NCBI GenBank assembly: GCA_015057825.1
Contig: SVDN01000019.1
Span: 1 to 50,044, forward strand
Reading direction: 5' to 3'
DNA length: 50,044 nucleotides
Source of the DNA: Lachnospiraceae bacterium
GTDB taxonomy: Bacteria > Bacillota > Clostridia > Lachnospirales > Lachnospiraceae
In this document: in pieces, positions 24,390 through 33,173 of the stretch
How the letters are laid out: every line of letters starts with the position of its first letter
How positions within the stretch are numbered: position 1 is the stretch's first letter
Position numbers and translations under genes: made by a program
The notes under the pieces: model-generated
What the model was told of the DNA's origin: nothing
Seen by the model: only the letters and a program-made list of their open reading frames with translations
The model's database searches: none

Positions 24390-26270
24390 TCATTTATTGA
24401 TAGCAGACTCTTTCTTTTTCTTTATAGCAACTGCGCCTGCAACCGCAACTGCTCCGACAGCTAGCAATAAAACCTGGATTCCATAGCCTGTATCGCCTGT
24501 TTGCGGTGATTTTGCAACATCTTCATAGGCAAGAGCATATGTTGAAAAACTATCTGATGTTCCAACTGCAAATCCGTCCTTTTGGCTTGCCGCAAGCTCT
24601 GTGGCCACACCATTATGAACTCGCAGTATTTTGAAGTTTCTTTGCATTCCCTCATTCGGCTGTTGAAGATCGGACTGAATCGGAAGACTTATGCTTATAC
24701 CGTCAGGGAATTTCGTAATGTTTCCCTTATGCTCATTATCTATCCATACTTCTACGTTAATATCAAAATATCCCGTAATTGTTCCCTTGCCGGAAAGTAA
24801 AGCATCTATCTTTGCCGCATCATCCGATACGGATTCTTTTGTAACTTCTTTTACTGCTGTATTTATGGTTATTTCTTTATTTTGTGACAGGGCAAACATA
24901 ATTGCTTCGGCAAGTTCGTCGCTTACACCTTCAGGTTTTTGACCTGCTTTTATGGAATCTATAAGCTTAAGCACTTGTTCGCCGATTCCCTCATTTTCGG
25001 TGTTTATAACTGTATTATCAGTCTTTGGAACAACATATATTTCATTCTGACTATAAATGCCGATTACATCGCCGGATGAATCTTTCAATTCATTAATCTG
25101 TGCTGTCGGAGCATATTCATATCCATACATCAAAAGTGCATTGAGCGAGTTTTCATCATATTCCAATCCATTTTCATCAATGAGCATTATTGCTCCTAAT
25201 TCGACTCCGAAATAGTCACCCCCTGCAAGATTGATAATCGAATCCTCAGCCTGTTTGATCACCAAAGCTCCTTCCATACCGTAAAATCCACCGGCATTTA
25301 TTTCTACATAATCCATGTTTTTCACATAAAGAGCATTGTTACCTAAACCAATTCCTTCAAACAAGCCATCATTTATCTTAAGACTTCCATATTGGTTGTC
25401 TTCTGCTTCCGCACATATTGCAGCTTTTATATCATCGCCTTCTTGACTGCTGCCAAAAAATCCGCCGTTAATTGTCAGTTCTACATTTACGGCATAAAGA
25501 CTACCCCCGTCTTCATCAAGCTGAACACCGTCAAAAGCTCCATTGTTTATAACAACTTCCGTAGTCCCATCAACCCTGCCTAATTCGACATCGTTAAATT
25601 CTCCGTTGTCTATAACCGCATCGGAAACAATTTTCAAAAAATTAAAAATGCCATCGGATATGTATATCGTTCCTCCAAGACCTACATAAGTCGCAAAATA
25701 ACCGTCGTATATATTGACAGTTCCACAATCTAAATAATCTGTATCCTGATTTGTAGTGTTCTGCACAGCCCCATCGAAGTAACCGCCATATATTGTTAGT
25801 GTTGTTTCTTCATGCAAAGCAAGTACAGCAATGTCAGCATCTCCCATTACCTTATTATTTTCGTCTCCAAAAATCTCCAATGAGCCGTTTTCAACCGTAA
25901 TTGTTCCATATTCTACATCATCAATTGTTACATCATCACTGCGTTCTAAGTTGAAGTTTGCCAAATCAAGCACACTTGCTCCCGGAGTCTGAAATCTCAA
26001 AACTTCTCCGGTAAGTTCTATATCTTCTCCCAAAACATATCTGGCATTCTTATATAAAACAAAAGAACCGATGCCTTCATCAGCCTGATCTGTTATAGGA
26101 ACATATTCTATATCATTATCCGTATCCTCTCCGTTAGTTCTAACCTCATCCAACAAAGCTTTTGTAATAACTATTTCGCTCTGTGCTTTTACGCTTATAG
26201 GCAGCATTGCTGTAATCAGCAATCCTATCATTACAAATGCCATACAAAATCTTATTTTTCTAACCGCCAT
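24390..26270 (-). CDS. Secreted, probably sortase-anchored surface protein with parallel beta-helix-like repeats
   Basis: A 626-residue exported protein. A signal peptide (1-29, ending VKAQS) is followed by about 330 residues of loosely repeating G-x-F/Y-x-G/D units (IYGGYFDGA, INNGAFDGV, INGGFFGSS, INDGLFEGI, INAGGFYGM), as in solenoid beta-helices. A helical linker and an Ig-like segment follow. The C-terminus carries SPQTGD (588-593), a hydrophobic helix and KKKK, a variant LPXTG cell-wall sorting signal. No sortase gene is in the window. AGGAGGG precedes the ATG. It likely serves in adhesion or host contact; no ligand can be named. Confidence 0.85.
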   Translation of the reverse strand: MAVRKIRFCMAFVMIGLLITAMLPISVKAQSEIVITKALLDEVRTNGEDTDNDIEYVPITDQADEGIGSFVLYKNARYVLGEDIELTGEVLRFQTPGASVLDLANFNLERSDDVTIDDVEYGTITVENGSLEIFGDENNKVMGDADIAVLALHEETTLTIYGGYFDGAVQNTTNQDTDYLDCGTVNIYDGYFATYVGLGGTIYISDGIFNFLKIVSDAVIDNGEFNDVELGRVDGTTEVVINNGAFDGVQLDEDGGSLYAVNVELTINGGFFGSSQEGDDIKAAICAEAEDNQYGSLKINDGLFEGIGLGNNALYVKNMDYVEINAGGFYGMEGALVIKQAEDSIINLAGGDYFGVELGAIMLIDENGLEYDENSLNALLMYGYEYAPTAQINELKDSSGDVIGIYSQNEIYVVPKTDNTVINTENEGIGEQVLKLIDSIKAGQKPEGVSDELAEAIMFALSQNKEITINTAVKEVTKESVSDDAAKIDALLSGKGTITGYFDINVEVWIDNEHKGNITKFPDGISISLPIQSDLQQPNEGMQRNFKILRVHNGVATELAASQKDGFAVGTSDSFSTYALAYEDVAKSPQTGDTGYGIQVLLLAVGAVAVAGAVAIKKKKESAINK

Positions 26271-26444
26271 ACTTTCCCTCCTAAGTTGTTATTTGTCGAA
26301 AATAATCCGGTTGCGTTAAATGACTTAAACGTTCTCCCATTTATCCGACATTTTTATTGTCTCAATATGATATGTACAAAACCGGCACTAAATTGTAAAC
26401 AAATTTTAAATAATACATCACCAAAGCCGCCTTGGCGACATCCA

Positions 26445-26474
26445 AAAAAGGCCGATACACTTTCATGTATCAGC
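26445..26474 (-). terminator. Terminator of the zinc-ribbon flavoprotein gene
   Basis: Minus strand: AAAGGCTGATACA and TGTATCGGCCTTT pair over 13 bp (one wobble) around a 6-base loop, followed by TTTGG. The rest of 26271-26444 contains no gene I can support. Confidence 0.8.
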
Positions 26475-26492
26475 CTTTTAATGTTTAATGAT

Positions 26493-27482
26493 TTATTTTG
26501 CTTCTTTTGACGGTGAAGGTGTAGGTTCGCATACTGCAGTATAATGAGCTTTTCTTTCTTTGAAGATAGGATCTTTTCCAAGATTCATCAAACGACCTTC
26601 GTTTGCAAAAATATCTTCGCCATGTAATTTCTTACCCGGAATAATATCATGAGCTCTGTATTCCGTTGCCGGATCGAATTTAAATTTGAAAGCGCCGTTA
26701 ACAACTTCCAAAGTTCCTTCAAGTCCGCAAAGCTCACAAACACAATTTGTTGTACCCGGGAATATATAGAAGTTGTTACCCTGGCAATGTGGGCAAGCTC
26801 CTTCTTTACCTTTCCAGTATGATTTGTGGTTATCTGCAATCGGAAGTTCCATGTTTTTGTTGTCTTCTGCGATTTCTTTTGCGGCAGCAACAAGGTTACG
26901 TCCGATTTCTTTCATTCTTTCAACTTTCTCATCCTGCATGATAACATCTTTACACCATGAGAAGAATTCGTTATTAACAACTTTCCAACCCGGACTCATT
27001 GCAAACATTGCATGATCTGTTTCAACTCTGACAGCCCAATCAGAACCACCGATACCTACAAAAGAAATAGCTTTCTGTTTGAAGTATTTAGGATCGAGTC
27101 CTTTACCTGTCTGCTCCAACATTTGGAAATGAGCGCCGAGCATTAAGCCCGAATCGTGTCCCGGACCCATACGGTCTGTAACCACGTGGAATAAGCCCGA
27201 GCCGCCGGATTCGTAAATCGGATCAACCATAAGTACGCCATCGGCATCGACAATTTTTTCATATAATGCTTTGTAATCATCTTTCTGAGTACAAATCATA
27301 CCTTTACCCATTACGAGACCTCTTGAACAGGCAACACAACCCGTACAATATTTGATATCCCAGTCAAAAAGATGGATAAATTCGATTTCAGCGCCTTCAG
27401 CCTTTGCGGCTTCAAGGGCTACACGACACATTGTGTCATTGTTTCCGTTTCTTGTTCCAAGTGATATTCCTAATATTTTCAT
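26493..27482 (-). CDS. Flavodoxin-fold NAD(P)H/FMN oxidoreductase with cysteine motif and zinc ribbon
   Basis: The N-terminal domain follows the NADPH-dependent FMN reductase / iron-sulfur flavoprotein pattern: MKILGISLGTRNGNNDTM for FMN phosphate, then YCTGCVAC with Cys46, Cys49, Cys52 and a fourth Cys64, which may bind an iron-sulfur cluster. Residues 230-252 form a C-terminal zinc ribbon (Cys230, 233, 247, 249, 252), an addition to the simple family. About 329 residues. Electron partner and substrate unknown. It is preceded by a structured leader with a perfect 10-bp inverted repeat and follows a MocR regulator gene, which could control it. Confidence 0.85.
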   Translation of the reverse strand: MKILGISLGTRNGNNDTMCRVALEAAKAEGAEIEFIHLFDWDIKYCTGCVACSRGLVMGKGMICTQKDDYKALYEKIVDADGVLMVDPIYESGGSGLFHVVTDRMGPGHDSGLMLGAHFQMLEQTGKGLDPKYFKQKAISFVGIGGSDWAVRVETDHAMFAMSPGWKVVNNEFFSWCKDVIMQDEKVERMKEIGRNLVAAAKEIAEDNKNMELPIADNHKSYWKGKEGACPHCQGNNFYIFPGTTNCVCELCGLEGTLEVVNGAFKFKFDPATEYRAHDIIPGKKLHGEDIFANEGRLMNLGKDPIFKERKAHYTAVCEPTPSPSKEAK

Positions 27483-27498
27483 CTAAAATATACCTTAA

Positions 27499-27675
27499 CG
27501 CAGGTTGGGTGAGCATCGCATGCATACCTGCAAATGCAAGCGAAGAAGCTTGATGAATCAAGCTTGGGACTACTGTTTTATAAAGCTTATAATATATACA
27601 TTTAGACGTATTTAGCGAACATACGCCTTCTTTTAAAATGATTATATCATACTTGTCAGCTTGTCGACAAGTATG
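27499..27675 (-). promoter_or_regulatory. Structured leader and operator-promoter of the flavoprotein gene
   Basis: A perfect inverted repeat CATACTTGTC / GACAAGTATG (27648-27657, 27666-27675) overlaps a minus-strand promoter with TATAAT at 27641-27646 and a weak -35 TTGTCG 18 bases upstream. The transcript would contain a 9-bp hairpin AAGCTTGAT/ATCAAGCTT (27546-27565). A second pairing of GCAGGT with ACCTGC (about 27499-27529) ends just before the weak ribosome site AAGG. No known riboswitch is recognised. Confidence 0.45.
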
Positions 27676-27735
27676 AATTTGTTGTAACAATGTTCTAATT
27701 TTAGAACCCTTTTTTTATATAATATTAACATAAAG

Positions 27736-29127
27736 CTATCCTATTATTTCTTCCATCGCTTCAATAAAATATTTAATTTGATCCTTGCTGACATTTGAAT
27801 AGTTCACCAGCAATACCGACTTATACTTTTCTTTGGGATTTTGACAGTAGTCATTAAGGCACGACACTTTAATTTTCTTGGCTGCAAGTTTTTTCATTAG
27901 TATTTTATCTGAAAGATTTGTTTTAACTTTCAACAAAAATACGCTTCCCGCCGTATCTTTAACAATCTCGATTTTTTCTTTTATGCTTGAGTTTTCCAGC
28001 TCTTCCATTGCCATTTTTCGTTGCAATACATTATGCCTTTTCATTCGATGAATATGTCTTTCCAAAAAACCTTCTTCCATAAACCTTGCAAGAGTGTATT
28101 GTTCAAAGCTTGAAACGGTGCATGAATAAAAGCTCATTGTATCGATGTATTTTTTCATTAACTCTTCGGGTAAAACCATATAACTGATTCTCACGGCCGG
28201 AGCTACACTTTTTGAAAAGGTGTTCATGTATATCACTTTGCTTCGAATATCAATGCTGTAAATCGGCGCAACACTGACACCATGCAGCCTGTATTCGCTG
28301 TCATAATCATCTTCTATAATGTACCTTCCCGGTTTTTTGTTTACCCATTGAAGGAGCTCCAATCTTCTGTTTATTGGCATAACAGAGCCCAATGGAAATT
28401 GTTGCGCCGGCGAAACATGAACCAAACTGCAATCTGTTTTTTCAAGTTCATCAACTCTTATTCCCTCGTCATCAACCGGAACCGCTTTAAAGCTTACACC
28501 ATTGCTTTTATACAAAGCCCTTATCATTTTGTATCCGGGATCTTCAACAGCATAGCTTGTATTCCTGTCAAACATTTGAATAAGCCTGGAATACATGTAT
28601 TCCGTTCCGGCACCCACAACAATCTGGTCAGGTGATACTTCCATACCTCGAAACTCATGTAAAAACTTGGCAATCTCTATTCTAAGAGGGGCAATTCCGT
28701 TAAAGGGTACTGTTTCAAACAATTTTTCATCTTTATAAGACAGAATCTCCCTCATGGTTTTGCACCAAGTGGATATTGGAAATTCTTCTATTGCATTTCT
28801 GTTGGATTGAAGATCTACAGCGTATTCGTCATCTCTGTAGCTTGATACAAACTTCTTCGATTCCTTTTTGTCGGTCCTAAAATCTTCGATACTGTTTACA
28901 AAAAAACCTTTTCTTTCTTTAGACAAAACATATCCTTCCAGAAGAAGCTGGGAATAGGCGTTTTCTACCGTTTTTATGCTTACTCCCAAATGCATCGAAA
29001 GGGCTCTTTTTGACGGAAGGCGACTGTTTGAATCAAGCTGTTTTTTTATTATTTGTTCCTTTATAGATTCGTAAAGCTGTATGTAAAGCGACTTCTTACT
29101 GTTGTAATCCAATGATACGGTTAGCAA
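27736..29127 (-). CDS. MocR/PdxR-type regulator (GntR HTH fused to aminotransferase-like domain)
   Basis: Residues 1-70 form a GntR winged helix: SLYIQLYESIKEQI, LPSKRALSMHLGVSIKTVENAY and LLLEGYVLSKERKGFFV. The remaining ~390 residues are a fold-type I PLP domain with VVGAGTEYMYSRL, VEDPGYK, IEDDYDSEY and the likely PLP lysine in NTFSKSVAPAVRISY (about residue 305). MocR proteins sense PLP or amino-acid derivatives and control nearby genes. Candidates here are the flavoprotein downstream and the divergent SDR gene 169 bases upstream. A PdxR role is possible, but no pdx genes are adjacent. AGGAGG precedes the start. Confidence 0.92.
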   Translation of the reverse strand: MLTVSLDYNSKKSLYIQLYESIKEQIIKKQLDSNSRLPSKRALSMHLGVSIKTVENAYSQLLLEGYVLSKERKGFFVNSIEDFRTDKKESKKFVSSYRDDEYAVDLQSNRNAIEEFPISTWCKTMREILSYKDEKLFETVPFNGIAPLRIEIAKFLHEFRGMEVSPDQIVVGAGTEYMYSRLIQMFDRNTSYAVEDPGYKMIRALYKSNGVSFKAVPVDDEGIRVDELEKTDCSLVHVSPAQQFPLGSVMPINRRLELLQWVNKKPGRYIIEDDYDSEYRLHGVSVAPIYSIDIRSKVIYMNTFSKSVAPAVRISYMVLPEELMKKYIDTMSFYSCTVSSFEQYTLARFMEEGFLERHIHRMKRHNVLQRKMAMEELENSSIKEKIEIVKDTAGSVFLLKVKTNLSDKILMKKLAAKKIKVSCLNDYCQNPKEKYKSVLLVNYSNVSKDQIKYFIEAMEEIIG

Positions 29128-29296
29128 ATCTGACCTCCTAAAATTTTCAAAATTTGGTTATTCACAAGATATCAGAAATATATATAATAGTCAATGATAG
29201 TATTTAATTCAATACAATTTATCAAATTCATTTGTTTGTTTTTTTATCTATATTCAGCAATAAATCAACAAAAAAAGAGAAAAGAGGTTATGAAAC

Positions 29297-30070
29297 ATGA
29301 AGAATTATTTTGATCTTTCAGGACAGGTTGCCGTTGTTACGGGTTGTTCATCGGGACTGGGGGTTCAGATGGCAAAAGCATTGGCTAACCAGGGAGCTAA
29401 CATTGTTGCCCTTGCAAGACGCCAGAATATGGTAGATGAAGTTGCAAAAAACATTTCCGAAGAATTCGGCGTTCAAGCTATGGGCGTTTCTTGCGATATC
29501 ACAGATACAAACCAAATTGACAAAGCCGTTGAAAGCATTATGTCAAAATTCGGCAGAATCGATATTTTAATTAACAATGCGGGCACAGGCGCTGTTGCTC
29601 CTGCCGAAGATATTACAGACGAACAATTTTCTAATGAAATCAACATAGATTTATTCGGTTCTTTCAAAGTTGCAAGAGAAGTGGCAAAAAAAGCCATGAT
29701 TCCGGCAGGCTACGGACGTATCATCAACATTGCTTCCATGTACGGCCTTGTAGGTAACAAAATTGCCCCTGCTACTCCTTATCATGCAGCAAAAGGCGGT
29801 GTTGTAAACTTAACACGTGCCCTTGCCAGCGAATGGGGCGATAAAGGCATTACCGTTAATGCTATTTGTCCGGGATATTTTGAAACTCCTCTTACAAAAG
29901 AAACTTTGGATACGGAAATGTTCCAAAATTACGCTAAAACAATGATTCCTATGGCAAGATACGGCCACGAAGGTGAGCTTGACAGTGCAGCTATTTTTCT
30001 TTCGGCTCCTGCAAGCACATATGTAAACGGCTGTATTCTTCCTGTAGATGGCGGATATACATGCATGTAA
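29297..30070 (+). CDS. Short-chain dehydrogenase/reductase
   Basis: A classical 257-residue SDR. TGCSSGLG (15-22) binds the nucleotide, NNAG is at 93-96, and the catalytic Ser147, Tyr162 and Lys166 are present (IASMYG...YHAAK). Closest in pattern to gluconate 5-dehydrogenases and FabG-like reductases, with a PVDGGYT C-terminus; substrate not determinable. It is divergent from the MocR gene, which may regulate it. The intergenic space (29128-29296) is AT-rich and contains GTATT-N6-AATAC near 29200 as a weak operator candidate. Confidence 0.92.
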   Translation: MKNYFDLSGQVAVVTGCSSGLGVQMAKALANQGANIVALARRQNMVDEVAKNISEEFGVQAMGVSCDITDTNQIDKAVESIMSKFGRIDILINNAGTGAVAPAEDITDEQFSNEINIDLFGSFKVAREVAKKAMIPAGYGRIINIASMYGLVGNKIAPATPYHAAKGGVVNLTRALASEWGDKGITVNAICPGYFETPLTKETLDTEMFQNYAKTMIPMARYGHEGELDSAAIFLSAPASTYVNGCILPVDGGYTCM

Positions 30071-30106
30071 ATTATCCATTTTGAATGCTTCTCTGACATA
30101 AAAATA

Positions 30107-30143
30107 AAAGAAGAAAGTGATTATTTCGCTTTCTTCTTTTTTT
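30107..30143 (+). terminator. Terminator of the SDR gene
   Basis: AAAGAAGAAAGTG and CGCTTTCTTCTTT form a stem with one wobble, loop ATTATTT, followed by a T run. Confidence 0.75.
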
Positions 30144-30228
30144 TGATATAATAGCAATTATAATTCACCACGCTAAAGTGTTAAACATATATAATCACTA
30201 TTTTAATTAATATTCTCGGGAGATCAAA

Positions 30229-31581
30229 ATGACTACAAAAGAAAAATGTTTCAAAATGCTAAGAAGATTTCTTCCTTTACTCTTAGCTATGGGCTTGCAG
30301 CAACTTCTTGCACTGGTTGTAAATCTTGTTGATAATTTTATGCTCGGAGCTTATACGGAAACTGCCATGAGCGGTGCCGCTTTGGTTAATCAGATACAAT
30401 TTCTTCTAATGCAGATTACCTTAGGCGTAGGCATGGGTGCTGTTGTATTGGGCTCACAATATTGGGGCAAAGGAAAAATAGAACCTATTAAAAAGGTAAT
30501 ATCCTCGGCATTTAAAATAGCTATTGTTATCGGTCTTGCATTTACAATAGTCACTGCCGTTTTTCCTAGGCAAATCCTGGGTCTTCTGACATCGGATAGC
30601 ATAATAATAGAAGAAGGAATGCAGTATTTAAGCGTAATGTGCTGGACTTACATCATTTTTGCTGCGTCGGCTGTTCTTATGTATTCACTTCAAAGCGTGG
30701 AAATAGCTTATGTGGGAACCATCATGTCTGCCTGTACCATATGCATTAACATTGCCCTTAATTATACTTTTATTTATGGTAATTTCGGTGCAAAAGAATA
30801 CGGCATAAAAGGTGCGGCCTTCGCAACAGTATGCAGCAGGATTGTCGAACTTGTCATTGTTTTGATATTTATTTTCGCCGTGGATAAACGCTTGAAAATG
30901 AAAATCAAAGACCTTTTTGATTTTAAAACCGGCTATTTTAAAGATTATATTATGGTTGCACTTCCTATGATAATAAGCGGTGCTTTATGGGGCTTTTCGC
31001 AAGCTGTTCAAACTGCTATTTTGGGACATATGAGTTCCGAAGCCATCGGTGCAAACAGTATAGCCGTAGCTATATTCCAGATTTTTGCGGTATGGGGTTT
31101 TGCAGGTGCAAACGCTTGCTCCGTAATCATAGGAAGAACCGTAGGCGAAGGCGATATAAAAATGGTGAAGCCTTATTCAAAAACCTTGCAAATATTCTTT
31201 TTGCTGCTGGGTGTTGTATTGGCCATTCTTTTGTTTGCCTTTAAAGGCCTGATTATCGGTTTCTACAATATAACTCCGGAAACATATGAGCTTACCAACA
31301 CCTTCCTTATTGTGCTTTGCGTGACTATCATCGGAACCTGCTACGAATACCCTGTAATGGCGGGAATTATCGCCGGCGGCGGTGACACTAAATATGAGGC
31401 TATAGTAGATAACCTTTTTATGTGGTGTTTTGTAATCCCAATGTCCGCATTAAGCGCCTTCGTTTTTGCTTGGCCACCGATTGTAACATTCATATTTCTA
31501 AAAAGCGATCAGATACTTAAATGCATTCCGAATGCCATTTACTGTAACAGCTATAAATTTATAAAAGATAGGACGAGATGA
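30229..31581 (+). CDS. MATE-family multidrug exporter (second copy)
   Basis: A 450-residue MATE transporter paralogous to that at 18097. Shared landmarks are NLVDNFMLGAYTETAMSGAALVNQIQFL in helix 1/2, AQYWG replaced by SQYWG, VQTAILGHMSSEAIGANSI, and GIIAGGGDTKYEA. Twelve helices expected. CGGGAG precedes the ATG. Substrate unknown. It has no visible terminator before the repeat region at 31626, so it may run into the next gene. Confidence 0.92.
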   Translation: MTTKEKCFKMLRRFLPLLLAMGLQQLLALVVNLVDNFMLGAYTETAMSGAALVNQIQFLLMQITLGVGMGAVVLGSQYWGKGKIEPIKKVISSAFKIAIVIGLAFTIVTAVFPRQILGLLTSDSIIIEEGMQYLSVMCWTYIIFAASAVLMYSLQSVEIAYVGTIMSACTICINIALNYTFIYGNFGAKEYGIKGAAFATVCSRIVELVIVLIFIFAVDKRLKMKIKDLFDFKTGYFKDYIMVALPMIISGALWGFSQAVQTAILGHMSSEAIGANSIAVAIFQIFAVWGFAGANACSVIIGRTVGEGDIKMVKPYSKTLQIFFLLLGVVLAILLFAFKGLIIGFYNITPETYELTNTFLIVLCVTIIGTCYEYPVMAGIIAGGGDTKYEAIVDNLFMWCFVIPMSALSAFVFAWPPIVTFIFLKSDQILKCIPNAIYCNSYKFIKDRTR

Positions 31582-31625
31582 TTTGTTTTTGCTTGATTTA
31601 TCAACCTAAATAAGTTAAAATGAAA

Positions 31626-31680
31626 TTAACCGAAATTGATTTCGGCGAAATCAATTTCGGTGAAATACATTTCGGTTAAC
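31626..31680 (+). repeat. Three tandem 15-bp palindromic repeats before the ATPase gene
   Basis: Units at 31631-31645, 31646-31660 and 31661-31675 follow YGAAATNNATTTCGG. Each is itself an inverted repeat (GAAAT-NN-ATTTC). Units 1 and 2 together form a perfect palindrome with 15-base arms around 31645. TTAACCGAAAT (31626-31636) also pairs with ATTTCGGTTAA (31669-31679). The array ends immediately before the ribosome site GGAGG, so it lies in the 5' UTR or promoter of the ATPase gene. Confidence 0.85.
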
Positions 31681-31691
31681 GGAGGATTGAA

Positions 31692-33074
31692 ATGAAAGAA
31701 GTATTCAGAGGAAGAAGCACAGAATTAAATATTCTTAACAAAAAGTTCAAGCAAAACGGGTTTGTAATGACAGTTCTATATGGTCGACGAAGAATCGGTA
31801 AAACCATGCTGATAAACAAATTTATCAGCGAACATGATTGTAAACACATTTCGTTTACGTCCGTTGAACGTGGAGAGGCTGAATTATTATCCATGATGAC
31901 CGAATCGGTTCTAACCGCACTTTCCCCTGATCTTCTCGGAAATATAACATTCAACGATTTCGAAAAACTTTTTGAGTTTGTTGGTAAACACGCCGATAAG
32001 GAACGTATCATTTTCTTTATCGACGAGTATCCCTACCTTGCAAAACAGTGTCCATATATTCAATCTTTGCTGCAGAAAATCATTGACACACAATGGAAAC
32101 ATGGAAATCTGTTCTTTATTCTTTGCGGTTCACTTATCAGTTTTATGAAAGATGAAGTACTTGCCGAATCGGCTCCTCTTCATGGAAGAAGTGATTTGGA
32201 ATTAAAACTCAAACCTTTTAATTATCTTGAAACCGCTGCTTTTTTGGATGGTTATAATTGCGAAGAAAAAGCTATTTGTTATGGTCTTTCAAACGGGGTT
32301 GCAAAATACATATGCCAATTTAACCCAAGAATCAGTTTAGATGAAAATATAATTGATCAGTTTTATTCTATGGGCGGATATTTTTCCGAAGAACAAATAA
32401 GGACTGTGTTATCCGGCGAAAAACAAAACCCGGCTTTGTACAATTCCATTATTTCCGCTGTTGCAACAGGTCATAGTAAAAATAGCGAAATAGCTTCATA
32501 TGTAGGTTCAGATGACGTAACATACCCACTCAAGAATCTTGTCAAAGCAGAAATACTGGAAAAAAGAGTTTCTAAAAAGCCTTATTATGTTCTCAACGAC
32601 AGCATGCTTGATTTCTGGTTCAAATATGTTAACAGAGCAACAAGCCTTATAAATGCCGGCAATGGCGAGGTATATTATTATTCCAATGTTAAAGATAGAC
32701 TGCATGACTATATGGGAAAGGTTTTCGAAAAAATGGCTTCAGAATATTTGTTGATGCACTCCGGTAATGGAATTATTCCAATCCTTACGGATATAGTTAA
32801 TTATCAAGATACCGTAAAAGATGAGAATGGTGATAAAAAACAAATAGAAATAGATTTGCTGGGTAAGAACGACAAAAAAATTTCACTCGTTGCAGAATGC
32901 AAATTTAAAAATACACCTTTTGATAAGGCTGAATATATGAAATTTATTGATAAAATAAAATATTTGCCTGTTTCAAAACCAACAATATGTATTTTTTCTC
33001 TTTCCGGCTTTACAGATTATGTAGTCAAAAATGCCGGTAACTGTATATTGATAGATATTGAGGATATGTACTAA
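31692..33074 (+). CDS. AAA ATPase with C-terminal DUF234 nuclease-like domain
   Basis: A 460-residue protein of the ATPase_2/DUF234 family (STAND-like ATPases related to archaeal ATPases). Walker A is GRRRIGKT (31-38) and Walker B is IIFFIDEY (Asp111, Glu112); CGSLISFM and APLHGRSDLELKLKPF are the next family motifs. A winged-helix-like middle region follows. The C-terminal domain has EID (Asp388) and AECK (Glu402, Lys404), the PD-(D/E)xK nuclease pattern. The family is widespread, often solitary and of unknown biological role; defence or mobile-element regulation has been suggested. It is preceded by three tandem palindromic repeats and followed by a terminator. Confidence 0.9.
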   Translation: MKEVFRGRSTELNILNKKFKQNGFVMTVLYGRRRIGKTMLINKFISEHDCKHISFTSVERGEAELLSMMTESVLTALSPDLLGNITFNDFEKLFEFVGKHADKERIIFFIDEYPYLAKQCPYIQSLLQKIIDTQWKHGNLFFILCGSLISFMKDEVLAESAPLHGRSDLELKLKPFNYLETAAFLDGYNCEEKAICYGLSNGVAKYICQFNPRISLDENIIDQFYSMGGYFSEEQIRTVLSGEKQNPALYNSIISAVATGHSKNSEIASYVGSDDVTYPLKNLVKAEILEKRVSKKPYYVLNDSMLDFWFKYVNRATSLINAGNGEVYYYSNVKDRLHDYMGKVFEKMASEYLLMHSGNGIIPILTDIVNYQDTVKDENGDKKQIEIDLLGKNDKKISLVAECKFKNTPFDKAEYMKFIDKIKYLPVSKPTICIFSLSGFTDYVVKNAGNCILIDIEDMY

Positions 33075-33105
33075 AACAAGCGGCATTGCTACCGCTTGTT
33101 TTTGT
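33073..33105. terminator. Terminator after the ATPase gene
   Basis: AAAACAAGCGG (33073-33083) and CCGCTTGTTTT (33092-33102) pair over 11 bp, loop of 8, with a T tract on the plus strand and A on the other side. Confidence 0.85.
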
Positions 33106-33173
33106 TAAATCAGTAAATAAATCTCTAAATGCACGTTAATAGATATAATATAATCATTATTTATCCTTCGGAT

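Noticed and set aside
24390-26270. Autotransporter or adhesin of Gram-negative type
   Set aside because: The C-terminal SPQTGD, helix and Lys tail point to sortase anchoring in a Gram-positive cell.
27436-27690. 84-codon open frame in the flavoprotein leader
   Set aside because: It overlaps the flavoprotein start, has no ribosome site and its codons follow the palindromes of the leader.
31626-31680. CRISPR array
   Set aside because: The three 15-bp units are directly adjacent with no spacers and no cas genes are nearby.
31692-33074. Insertion sequence or transposition ATPase
   Set aside because: Walker motifs and DUF234 tail fit the ATPase_2 family; no transposase, terminal repeats or target duplication are seen.
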